From positions 1 through 15,715 of the forward strand of contig DAXB01000035.1 in assembly GCA_002506175.1 (NCBI GenBank): a stretch of 15,715 bases of DNA, read 5' to 3'. The first letter of the stretch is position 1, and every line of letters starts with the position of its first letter. The notes under the pieces were generated by a model. The model saw nothing but the letters and a program-made list of their open reading frames with translations. It ran no database searches and was not told the origin of the DNA. Source of the DNA: Methanomassiliicoccaceae archaeon UBA113. GTDB lineage: Archaea > Thermoplasmatota > Thermoplasmata > Methanomassiliicoccales > Methanomethylophilaceae. Shown piece after piece: positions 7,822 to 14,757 of the stretch. A program made the position numbers and the translations under genes.

Positions 7822-8220
7822 ATGGCAGAATTTAAAGCTGTTGTTAATGACAAGAAAACCGGAAAGTCCTACAATGTGACTGTATCCGGTCACCACGCGA
7901 ACTCTCTGATCGGAATCAACATCGGAGAGACAGTAGACGGAGTCTTCTTTGGCCTCCCCGAATACAAGCTTAAGATCACAGGCGGATCCGACAGCAACGG
8001 AACCCCCATGAGGAAGGACCTTCCCGGAAACAAGAGGATGAACCTCCTGCTGTCCGACAGTAAGGGATTCCACGAGAGGTACCCCGGACAGAGGAAGAGA
8101 ACCGCAATCCGCGGATCTGCGATCTCCGACGCAATCGTCCAGATCAACGTCGCTGTCGAAGAGTACGGACCCAAGTCCATCGAGGAGTGCCTCAACCCTG
8201 AGACACCCGCGGAGAACTGA
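7822..8220 (+). CDS. rps6e: Small-subunit ribosomal protein eS6 (S6e)
   Basis: eS6 is a structural protein of the archaeal and eukaryotic small ribosomal subunit that binds 16S rRNA. The 132-residue length is normal for the archaeal form, which lacks the phosphorylated eukaryotic tail. Recognisable features are the N-terminal F-K-A-V-V-N-D-K-K-T-G-K-S-Y strand, the G-G-S-D-S-N-G-T-P-M-R turn (about residues 54-64) and the basic stretch P-G-Q-R-K-R-T-A-I-R-G (about 88-98). The start is supported by AAGGTG upstream. The stop shares one base with the eif2g start (TGATG), so the two are translationally coupled. rps6e next to eif2g is a conserved archaeal pairing. Confidence 0.96.
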   Translation: MAEFKAVVNDKKTGKSYNVTVSGHHANSLIGINIGETVDGVFFGLPEYKLKITGGSDSNGTPMRKDLPGNKRMNLLLSDSKGFHERYPGQRKRTAIRGSAISDAIVQINVAVEEYGPKSIEECLNPETPAEN

Positions 8221-9458
8221 TGAAAGTCCCTAAGCAGCCCGAGATCAACATCGGAATGATCGGTCACGTCGACCACGGTAAGACAACACTTACCAAGGCT
8301 CTCTCCGGAGAGTGGACCGACCGTCACTCCGAGGAGTTGAAAAGAGGAATCTCGATCCGTCTCGGGTACGCTGATGTAGCATTCTACAAATGTCCTGACT
8401 GCCAGGGCGCTGCAGCTTACGGCACTGCTAAGAAGTGCAAGAACTGCGGTGCGGATGCAGAGTATCTGAGGGCGGTATCGTTCGTCGACGCTCCCGGGCA
8501 CGAGACCTTGATGGCCACGATGCTTTCCGGAGCAGCCCTCATGGATGGTGCTCTCCTCCTGGTGGCAGCCAACGAGAAGTGCCCCCAGCCTCAGACGAAA
8601 GAGCATCTTATGGCTCTTTCGATCATAGGCATCGATAAGATCATCATCGTTCAGAACAAGATCGATATCGTTACAAGGGAGCAGGCCATCGAGAACTACA
8701 AGCAGATCAAGGAGTTCGTGAAGGGAACGATCGCGGAGAACGCCCCGATCATCCCGATCTCCGCCAACCGTGGTGTCAATATCGACATGCTCATCGAGGC
8801 AATCGAGGAGCACATCGTCTCGAAGATCAAGAGGAACAAGTCAGCATCGCCTTTGATGCATGTCGCACGTTCCTTCGATATCAACTCTCCCGGAACCAAA
8901 CCGCAGGACCTCAAAGGAGGAGTCCTCGGAGGAACCCTTATCCAGGGAACTTTGAAGGTCGGGGACGATATCGAGATTTCGCCTGGAAGGAAGACGGAGG
9001 TAGCAGGAAAGACGGTCTATGAGAGGATCACCGCTAAGGTGACATCTCTCGAAGCCGGAGGCAAATCGGTCAAGTCCGTTGTGCCCGGAGGTCTCATCGC
9101 GATCGGAACTGGATTGGATTCGTCCATAACCAAGTCCGACGGATTGACTGGAAGGGTGATCGGAGTTCCCGGAGAGCTTCCCGCCGTTGTCCACGACTTC
9201 AAGATGAACACGACCCTTCTGGATCGTGTCGTCGGATCCTCTGCGGAGCTTTCGGTCGAGGACATCAAGAGCAATGAGCCTCTGATGCTCAGTGTCGGTA
9301 CCGCCACAACCGTCGGTGTCGTCAAGAGCGCCAGGAATGGTTCGGCCGAGGTCGTATTGAAGATCCCGGTGTGCATCCTACCCGGACAGAGGGTTGCAAT
9401 CTCGAGAAGGATCTCCAACAAATGGAGACTTATCGGTTACGGAATCGTAGATCAGTGA
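8220..9458 (+). CDS. eif2g: Translation initiation factor aIF2 subunit gamma
   Basis: This is the GTP-binding subunit of aIF2, which carries initiator Met-tRNA to the small ribosomal subunit together with the alpha and beta subunits. Over 412 residues (usual length) it shows GHVDHGKT (15-22), a zinc knuckle with Cys58, Cys61, Cys73 and Cys76, D-A-P-G-H (90-94) and N-K-I-D (146-149). Two beta-barrel domains follow. The zinc knuckle inside the GTPase domain separates it from EF-Tu and SelB. The start ATG at 8220 overlaps the rps6e stop. No frameshift or missing motif is seen. Confidence 0.97.
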   Translation: MKVPKQPEINIGMIGHVDHGKTTLTKALSGEWTDRHSEELKRGISIRLGYADVAFYKCPDCQGAAAYGTAKKCKNCGADAEYLRAVSFVDAPGHETLMATMLSGAALMDGALLLVAANEKCPQPQTKEHLMALSIIGIDKIIIVQNKIDIVTREQAIENYKQIKEFVKGTIAENAPIIPISANRGVNIDMLIEAIEEHIVSKIKRNKSASPLMHVARSFDINSPGTKPQDLKGGVLGGTLIQGTLKVGDDIEISPGRKTEVAGKTVYERITAKVTSLEAGGKSVKSVVPGGLIAIGTGLDSSITKSDGLTGRVIGVPGELPAVVHDFKMNTTLLDRVVGSSAELSVEDIKSNEPLMLSVGTATTVGVVKSARNGSAEVVLKIPVCILPGQRVAISRRISNKWRLIGYGIVDQ

Positions 9459-9462
9459 GATC

Positions 9463-9831
9463 ATGCAGACCGTCGTGCTCGACACAAACGCTTTACTCAT
9501 GCCTTTTGAGATGAAGATGAATCTTGACCTCGCTCTGCAGGAACTGCTGGGTGAGGTCAGAGTCGTCGTTCCTGGACCGCTTGTCGGTGAACTCAAGCAC
9601 TTGGATCACAGATACGCGAAAGCGGCTATCGCACTTGCTCGCAAGTATGAGATCATACCTACGGAATACACCGGCGATAATGCTGTTGTCGAATTGGCAG
9701 CCAGGACAGGCGGTTATGTTCTTACCAATGACAAGGAGCTTAGGAGAAGGCTCAGAAAGGAAGCCGTCCCCATCATCATGCTCCGTTCTGGTTCGCATCT
9801 CGTCATAGATTCTTATCTGGGCGAGGAATGA
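9463..9831 (+). CDS. PIN-domain ribonuclease-like protein (archaeal Fcf1/VapC-like)
   Basis: The 122 residues are a single PIN domain, a metal-dependent RNase fold. The acidic metal-binding residues are all present: Asp7 in V-L-D-T-N, Glu43 in V-G-E-L-K, Asp72 in G-D-N-A-V and Asp90 in T-N-D. It starts four bases after the eif2g stop, with GTGAGATC just before the ATG. In archaea a stand-alone PIN gene follows eif2g in the translation cluster, so a role in rRNA processing or ribosome quality control is more likely than a toxin role; no antitoxin gene is adjacent. The substrate is not known. It ends six bases from the convergent mcrC stop, which leaves no room for a separate terminator. Confidence 0.87.
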   Translation: MQTVVLDTNALLMPFEMKMNLDLALQELLGEVRVVVPGPLVGELKHLDHRYAKAAIALARKYEIIPTEYTGDNAVVELAARTGGYVLTNDKELRRRLRKEAVPIIMLRSGSHLVIDSYLGEE

Positions 9832-9837
9832 ATTATC

Positions 9838-10926
9838 TCATTCTTCCTGTTCGAGGTAGTATTGGGCCATCGAGCGTATCCTGGATACTCTGTGGCCGTT
9901 CTTATCCTTCAGAGGAGGGATGATGGAGAATCCGGGACAGGTCATGAACAGGTATTCCGCATCGGTAATCATCTCATCTTTTCCGCGGTCGAAGAAGCTC
10001 CATACGGGTTCCACGACGATGACAGCATCCCCGTTGGGGACCGCATTCGTTTCGACCCATGCTTTATACTTCAGGGAATAGGATCCATCCTTGCGGTTGG
10101 CGAGAGATGATTTTGCAACATATGCCTCGAAGATCTTGTCGGAATTCATCAGAAGGGCATAGGACAGTCCTGATTTGGAACCTTCCGACAATCCCATGGA
10201 GTTCAGGAAAAGGCTGCACCATACAAGTGGCGAGATGTAGTCTGTCATGTTCCTATCGATGTTCACGATGGCGAAATCGTTGGTGATATCCGTGGATGCG
10301 GGAATCTCCTCCAAATCCATCAGCAGCGTCTTAAGGAACTTCTTGTTGTTGTTATCCTTGGTTCTCTTGAGTAGGATCTCGATCGTACTCTTGATGAGAC
10401 GGTTTTCCGGCCTGTTCGTGGTGAAGATCTCATATTCGCAGAAGATTCTTTCTTTGTGAATCAGGTTCTCCTTGATGTTCTCTGCGAACAGGATCCTCCC
10501 TTTGAGGACGGATTCGTTTCCCTGCTGTCTGATATAAGCGGAACGTAGACCTTTCATCATCAGGAGGCTTACCTCGGATGTGAAGACACGAACGAAGAAT
10601 TCGAACATGTTGGCGGTCTGAGTAATCGATTTGCGTTCGATTCCGAAGATCTTGTACAGCATTATCATCAAGTTTTCGTCAGGAGCCCTTTTTGATTCGC
10701 CGACGATGTTCGGGTAGATTTCGGCAGAAGATCCTCCTGAGAATTCCAGGTGTCCAACGCAGTGATCCAGTGTGAACGATCTTCCGCGTGCAGTCTCGCT
10801 GTTCAGCGTTATGAAGTTGCATTTCCTCTCCACGAGGAGATCGGTCATGGTGATGAGGTGGGAAGACGGGTCGCCCTCTCCTGGTTCGAAGATGTACGGC
10901 ACTCCTTCATGCAGTTCGTACTTCAA
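9838..10926 (-). CDS. mcrC: McrC-like subunit of an McrBC-type restriction system, altered nuclease motif
   Basis: McrC partners with the McrB GTPase ring, stimulates its GTP hydrolysis and normally cuts DNA near modified cytosines. The 362 residues show the McrC pattern: an N-terminal E-I-Y-P-N-I strand (69-74, usually P-K-I), the central M-K-G-L-R-S-A-Y (124-131) and L-K-G-R-I (141-145) motifs, N-R-L-I-K (175-179), and a C-terminal PD-(D/E)xK region with F-E (266-267), Asp300 and D-A-E (322-324). The family has D-x-K at the last site; here the codon at 9957-9955 is GAA, so the catalytic lysine is replaced by glutamate and the protein may not cut DNA. The start is TTG at 10926, overlapping the mcrB stop (TTGA), with GGGGTGG upstream; no better in-frame ATG precedes residue 27. 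Confidence 0.85.
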   Translation of the reverse strand: MKYELHEGVPYIFEPGEGDPSSHLITMTDLLVERKCNFITLNSETARGRSFTLDHCVGHLEFSGGSSAEIYPNIVGESKRAPDENLMIMLYKIFGIERKSITQTANMFEFFVRVFTSEVSLLMMKGLRSAYIRQQGNESVLKGRILFAENIKENLIHKERIFCEYEIFTTNRPENRLIKSTIEILLKRTKDNNNKKFLKTLLMDLEEIPASTDITNDFAIVNIDRNMTDYISPLVWCSLFLNSMGLSEGSKSGLSYALLMNSDKIFEAYVAKSSLANRKDGSYSLKYKAWVETNAVPNGDAVIVVEPVWSFFDRGKDEMITDAEYLFMTCPGFSIIPPLKDKNGHRVSRIRSMAQYYLEQEE

Positions 10927-12296
10927 TCTTCCACCCCGGCATAGATTTGGATGTAGTTCTCTGGGTTGAGGAACACAGAGTCATCACTCACTATGTCGAA
11001 AACATCAGGGAGATCGAACATCATCTGGAATTCGGATTTCTTCCTAATTGTGATGAATGGACATTCCCTCGGGTTGGAGGCCTTTCCCATGACCCATGCC
11101 ATCTTCTCGTAGTCGTCGAAGAAATACTCCTGCAGTAGAGGGATGACTTTTTTCTTGAAGCATTCTGCAAGCTGCGGCATGGTCTTGACAGAGATGAAGT
11201 ACGCATGTCCCATCGTGTGCTCCCTGTCATACAGAAGCTCGATTCTCTTGTTGATGACCGTGAGCAGCTTTCCGAGGTTAACATCAGACACCTCTCTTTT
11301 CATCAAGACGCTCGGATCGGGCATCTTCTCGATGAACTCGAACCTTCTTCTCAGAGCGGTATCGAGACCGGCCAGCGATTTATCTGCAGTGTTCATTGTT
11401 CCCAGGACGTAGACGTTCTGAGGGATACTGAACTTTCTCTTCATTTGAGGAAGCCATACCTCCAGACACTCATCCATACCCTTACGCCTGGATGACTCCA
11501 ACAGCGTAATCATTTCTCCGAAGATCCTCGAGATGTTACCACGGTTAATCTCATCGATGATGAACACGCATTCTCCTGTATCGTGTTTTCCTTCTTCCTC
11601 TGTCTCGGTGAGCGCAATGACCTCGTTGATCGTGACGTACGGGACCTTCACTGGAGCTTGGCGTACTTCTGCTTCCGAGATACGGAGGATCCTGGTTGTC
11701 TGCGGTTCCTCGAATACTCTCAGTGGAACGACATCAACCGTGTCGTCTTCGATCGATTCTATCACATAGAATGCATCGGATGCATCCTGGATTATCAGTG
11801 AGATGAGGACGTCCCCTACACGTACGTCCGCGGGAACATACTTCCTGTCGATCTTTCCTTCGTTAACCATTCTGGATCTTTCCGAGTTGGGGCCGTATTC
11901 TCCTCCCGGGATTACAATCCAGATATCTGCATTCTGTCTGATATTGTCGTATCCGTTCGGCATAATCCCGAACCTGGAGCGGGGGAATTCGGCCTTCCTG
12001 CAGAAGTCGTAGAAGACTCCGGGCATAGGAAGGTACACAAGGGTACCGTCGTCGTTGACGACAGGCTTGACTCCCTCGATGAAATCGTCGTAACCCAGAG
12101 ACTGGTGGAAGGTCATGAAGGTGATCCTTCCCATCTTGGTGTAACGGTCATATTTCTCAAGGTTGAGTATGTATGGGTCCAATACCACGTCCTCGAACGT
12201 TCTGCCTTCGATGATCGCTACTGCGTAGTTAACCGAGTTGTAGGTCTTTCCTGTTCCAGGTGGACCGTAGAGCAACAGGTTATTGGATATCCCCAT
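10923..12296 (-). CDS. mcrB: McrB-like AAA+ GTPase with an internal insert domain
   Basis: McrB forms a hexameric GTP-driven ring that recognises modified DNA and activates McrC. Numbered from the ATG at 12296, it shows Walker A G-P-P-G-T-G-K-T (11-18), the McrB element F-H-Q-S-L-G-Y-D-D-F-I-E-G (64-76), Walker B F-I-I-D-E-I-N-R-G-N (245-254), the McrB signature M-N-T-A-D-K-S (301-307) and an R-R-R-F arginine-finger site (316-319). The GTPase begins right at the N-terminus, so the DNA-binding domain of E. coli McrB is absent. Residues about 105-240, normally a short linker before Walker B, form an insert that may be an EVE/PUA-like reader domain. The ATG at 12296 has AAGGTG six bases upstream; an in-frame TTG at 12311 would overlap the previous stop. 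Confidence 0.88.
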   Translation of the reverse strand: MGISNNLLLYGPPGTGKTYNSVNYAVAIIEGRTFEDVVLDPYILNLEKYDRYTKMGRITFMTFHQSLGYDDFIEGVKPVVNDDGTLVYLPMPGVFYDFCRKAEFPRSRFGIMPNGYDNIRQNADIWIVIPGGEYGPNSERSRMVNEGKIDRKYVPADVRVGDVLISLIIQDASDAFYVIESIEDDTVDVVPLRVFEEPQTTRILRISEAEVRQAPVKVPYVTINEVIALTETEEEGKHDTGECVFIIDEINRGNISRIFGEMITLLESSRRKGMDECLEVWLPQMKRKFSIPQNVYVLGTMNTADKSLAGLDTALRRRFEFIEKMPDPSVLMKREVSDVNLGKLLTVINKRIELLYDREHTMGHAYFISVKTMPQLAECFKKKVIPLLQEYFFDDYEKMAWVMGKASNPRECPFITIRKKSEFQMMFDLPDVFDIVSDDSVFLNPENYIQIYAGVED

Positions 12297-12307
12297 CCAT
12301 AACACCT

Positions 12308-13180
12308 TCAAGCGTCAGCTTCAGTCGGATCGAAGAGCGATTCGTCGAATTTGGCGGTCTGGAATTCGGGTCCGAAGATGAGTTCTGCCTTGATATCGCT
12401 TTCATTGACTTTGATTGTCATCGCATCATTGGCACTGGAACTGAGGTCCAAGACGGTCTTTGCGACGATTGCCTTTCCAGAGTAGATGTAGCTGATTGCG
12501 AGCTCGAGTTTTCCGTAGGAGAGGTCTCCTGCGGGGACCCTGAGCTTGTATGTGCAGTATCCAGGAACATCTTTTAGGCATTTGTACAGGACCGGCTCGA
12601 TAGATCCGTCTGCGTAGATGACTCTTGCTTCGATGTGGTCGGGGTTTGTTCCGAACAGTGAGTTGACGTAGAGGTTTCCGGTGAGGATACGTCCGTCGGA
12701 CGAGAGCTTGGATAGTCCGTAGAGACGGTTCTTGGAGTACGGTCCGTTGAAAGTCACAATGGACTGTGAGTCGGGAGTCGATACCTTGTGGGAGAACTGC
12801 ATCATCAGTGCGGTGACTACAAGGATTACGACTGCCATGATGGCAATGAGGAAAATCTGGAAGTCCGTGCTGTTCGGATCGATTATCTTTACGTCTACGA
12901 AGCCGGAGAACATAAAGAACCAGACGCAGAATGCGATTAGCAGAACGATTGCTACCGCGAGAATGGCAGCGGCTAGTTTGTTATCGTATCTCTCTGGTGG
13001 AGCCTTATCGACTTCTGAACTGAGGTTCGCGCCTTCTGCTTTAAAGACGAGGACTGTGTGTCCGCTACCCCTGGAGAACAAGATACTATCTCCGGACTTA
13101 ACGTCGAGTGCTTTTACGGTCTTCTCGGAAAGTTGGACTTTGTTGAAGTCGTCAACTTTACCTGAGCCTAATATTTTCAT
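12308..13180 (-). CDS. Membrane protein with AbrB/SpoVT-like N-terminus
   Basis: This 290-residue protein has no function known to me. Residues 1-48 resemble an AbrB/MazE swapped-hairpin unit: K-V-D-D-F-N-K-V-Q-L-S followed by V-K-A-L-D-V-K-S-G-D-S-I-L-F matches the family pattern of a small strand, a helix and the x-G-D-x-x-x-F turn. A short polar spacer leads to two transmembrane helices (about 68-91 and 107-128). The remaining 160 residues are strand-rich and soluble, ending in an acidic tail. With two helices, both soluble parts should face the same side, presumably the cytoplasm. Its stop lies beside or overlaps the mcrB start, so it belongs to the mcrBC operon and may tie the complex to the membrane. 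A TATA-like box lies about 28 bases before the ATG. Confidence 0.75.
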   Translation of the reverse strand: MKILGSGKVDDFNKVQLSEKTVKALDVKSGDSILFSRGSGHTVLVFKAEGANLSSEVDKAPPERYDNKLAAAILAVAIVLLIAFCVWFFMFSGFVDVKIIDPNSTDFQIFLIAIMAVVILVVTALMMQFSHKVSTPDSQSIVTFNGPYSKNRLYGLSKLSSDGRILTGNLYVNSLFGTNPDHIEARVIYADGSIEPVLYKCLKDVPGYCTYKLRVPAGDLSYGKLELAISYIYSGKAIVAKTVLDLSSSANDAMTIKVNESDIKAELIFGPEFQTAKFDESLFDPTEADA

Positions 13181-13201
13181 ATGATAGGTATTGCTTCTCC
13201 C

Positions 13202-13216
13202 CTATAATAAAATAAG
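13202..13216 (-). promoter_or_regulatory. TATA-like promoter of the mcrBC operon
   Basis: Read on the minus strand, CTTATTTTATTATAG is centred about 28 bases before the ATG at 13180. Initiation would fall close to the start codon. No properly spaced Shine-Dalgarno sequence is present, consistent with a leaderless first gene and Shine-Dalgarno-driven mcrB and mcrC downstream. Confidence 0.5.
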
Positions 13217-13260
13217 CCTTTATCTAAGAAGAGCATAGTGGCGTATGTCCTGTTGTGAGC

Positions 13261-13292
13261 ATTGTGTAGACGAAATTGTGTAGACGATCGTC
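13261..13292. repeat. Tandem 13-bp direct repeat and palindrome
   Basis: ATTGTGTAGACGA occurs at 13261-13273 and again at 13275-13287, a spacing of 14 bases. The second copy runs into a perfect 10-bp palindrome, GACGATCGTC (13283-13292). It lies just after the stop of the 196-residue membrane protein gene and upstream of the promoter of the next gene. It could be a regulator site, or simply a slippage duplication. Confidence 0.45.
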
Positions 13293-13295
13293 GAA

Positions 13296-13886
13296 TTATC
13301 TAAGCATGTGCTTCTTTCTGCCCATCTGCTGTCTGATCATTTCGGAGTTCATGATCGACATGATGCTGTTGTACAGTTTCAGCGTCTGATCCTGTGCGGT
13401 GAGCGAAAGCTCCCATGCATGCCCTATTGTGATGATGACTCTGCTCGAATAGTTGGATTCGTACCTGATGCTCGTTATTTCGTCATAGAATATGCATTTC
13501 CTGGGGCTCACCTGGATGCGGTCGTTGTAGAGTATGTAGTTTCCGATCATGACGATGGAACCGGGGTACGCGTTAGACGGCTGCGGTCCCGGCTGCTGGG
13601 GTTGTTGCGGTTGCTGAGGTGGCACGTTTGTGCGTTGTTGCTGGGGAGGTACGTTTACGTATTGCGGCTCAGGTTGAGGTGCCTGGTTTTGGTATTCGGG
13701 TTGATTGTAGTACTCGGCATCCTGTTTGGCCCTCCTTTGCTTATTGAGATGGTACCTGTAGATCAGGATGGCTATGGCGGCTATCAATACAGCTGAGAGA
13801 ATAATGACTGCTTCTGTCAGGTATTGGAATGAAGAAACCGAAGCAATGAAATCGTCGAATGCATCCATCTGTGTTCCCTGCGACAT
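13296..13886 (-). CDS. Single-pass membrane protein with Gln/Pro-rich linker and PH-like tail
   Basis: I do not recognise this 196-residue protein as a named family. It has a short N-terminal tail, one transmembrane helix (about residues 24-43) followed by basic residues (Y-R-Y-H-L-N-K-Q-R-R), and a long linker (about 59-107) dominated by Gln, Pro and Tyr with the unit N-V-P-P-Q-Q repeated. The C-terminal block (about 110-185) has alternating strands and a final helix, like small bacterial PH-type domains. By the positive-inside rule the linker and tail are cytoplasmic. The ATG at 13886 has a TATA-like box 24 bases upstream; a second in-frame ATG, six codons later, is possible. It lies upstream of the AbrB-membrane protein gene on the same strand, separated by 115 bases with a second promoter, so membership in the mcrBC module is uncertain. 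Confidence 0.72.
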   Translation of the reverse strand: MSQGTQMDAFDDFIASVSSFQYLTEAVIILSAVLIAAIAILIYRYHLNKQRRAKQDAEYYNQPEYQNQAPQPEPQYVNVPPQQQRTNVPPQQPQQPQQPGPQPSNAYPGSIVMIGNYILYNDRIQVSPRKCIFYDEITSIRYESNYSSRVIITIGHAWELSLTAQDQTLKLYNSIMSIMNSEMIRQQMGRKKHMLR

Positions 13887-13904
13887 CGCCTATGGGCTTT
13901 CTGG

Positions 13905-13916
13905 TTAAAATAAAGA
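13905..13916 (-). promoter_or_regulatory. TATA-like promoter of the Gln/Pro-linker membrane protein gene
   Basis: On the minus strand TCTTTATTTTAA is centred about 24 bases before the ATG at 13886, the spacing expected for a leaderless mRNA. The same T-rich stretch begins 13 bases after the stop of the methanogenesis marker 8 gene and could also act as that gene's terminator. Confidence 0.5.
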
Positions 13917-13928
13917 TTGACAGGCGAT

Positions 13929-14753
13929 TCAGATGAGTGGAATCGGAGGTTCTTCCGGGACGGATCCGTCGTATGGTTCTTTCCCGAGTTCCTTCAGCTT
14001 ATCGCGTATGAGGTCTTTCCCGAACGATGACACTCCGTACACGGGTACCTTGTTGCCTGCCGTGAGCACATCTCTCTTCTTAGACTCCAGTCTGATGAAT
14101 TTGGATGCGCATGCGGTGATGATGTCGAAAAGGTCGAATGCAGTTTTAGCATCTTCCTCAGACATTCCGGATGTGTGGACCCCTACGATCGTCAGGTCGC
14201 TGCCGAAGATGTCCCTCATGGCCTGAGCGTCTTTTACGGAAGGTGTCGTGACTGCCACCTTCTTGTAGCCTTTGGAGTATGCGAGCCCGACGCCGTCGAT
14301 CATGTCGATCTTCGCGGTGAGCGGATCCACCATGTTCTCGGCCCCTACGGCCTCCACGACTTTCGGTATGGGTTCGGTCTCGCAAATGCCCGAGATTCTG
14401 CCGCCCATGCCTTGGACCAGCTTGGGTCTGGTGATCACGGCGGTACCGCAGCCATCGGCCGCGATGACCGCCGCATCTATCTTATGGTTTTTCAGGGCCA
14501 GACAGAGTATCTCCGATATTCCGAAGGAAAGGAAGTTATCCATCTCCGTCTGCCTGTTCTCGCAGCACATCCCGAAATGTTCGATGCGGTACTCTATGTT
14601 CTCCCTGACCGTATCGACGTTGAGTTCATCGATATTGCGGACTTTCTTGAAGAGAGGACAGTACTTCACCTTGGGTTCGCTGACATCGACGACTTTCCCG
14701 TCCTCGATCGTCACACGGCTCATGCCCAGGCATTCCATGACGTGCTTCGACAT
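13929..14753 (-). CDS. Methanogenesis marker protein 8 (DUF2099)
   Basis: This protein family is restricted almost entirely to methanogens (and relatives with methyl-coenzyme M reductase), and its exact role is not settled; it is presumed to help assemble or support the methane-forming enzyme. About 274 residues are encoded. Recognisable features are the start C-L-G-M-S-R-V, the strand G-K-V-V-D-V-S-E-P-K-V-K-Y-C-P-L-F, F-G-M-C-C-E-N-R and the A-D-G-C-G-T-A-V turn; several cysteines could bind metal. The ATG at 14753 is chosen because it lies four bases after the cyclophilin stop with GAGTGATC just upstream. A longer frame would start inside the cyclophilin gene. The gene is translationally linked to the cyclophilin upstream. 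It is the clearest evidence that the organism is a methanogen. Confidence 0.85.
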   Translation of the reverse strand: MSKHVMECLGMSRVTIEDGKVVDVSEPKVKYCPLFKKVRNIDELNVDTVRENIEYRIEHFGMCCENRQTEMDNFLSFGISEILCLALKNHKIDAAVIAADGCGTAVITRPKLVQGMGGRISGICETEPIPKVVEAVGAENMVDPLTAKIDMIDGVGLAYSKGYKKVAVTTPSVKDAQAMRDIFGSDLTIVGVHTSGMSEEDAKTAFDLFDIITACASKFIRLESKKRDVLTAGNKVPVYGVSSFGKDLIRDKLKELGKEPYDGSVPEEPPIPLI

Positions 14754-14757
14754 CGGA

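Noticed and set aside
7890..8813. Long minus-strand frame opposite rps6e and eif2g
   Set aside because: It is a shadow of two well-identified genes, with low-complexity composition and no start signal.
9463..9831. PIN protein as a VapC toxin of a toxin-antitoxin pair
   Set aside because: No antitoxin gene is adjacent, and the position after eif2g matches the stand-alone PIN gene of the archaeal translation cluster.
13308..13796. Leu/Arg-rich plus-strand frame opposite the Gln/Pro-linker protein
   Set aside because: The composition is the mirror of the Gln/Pro-rich repeat, and there is no independent support.
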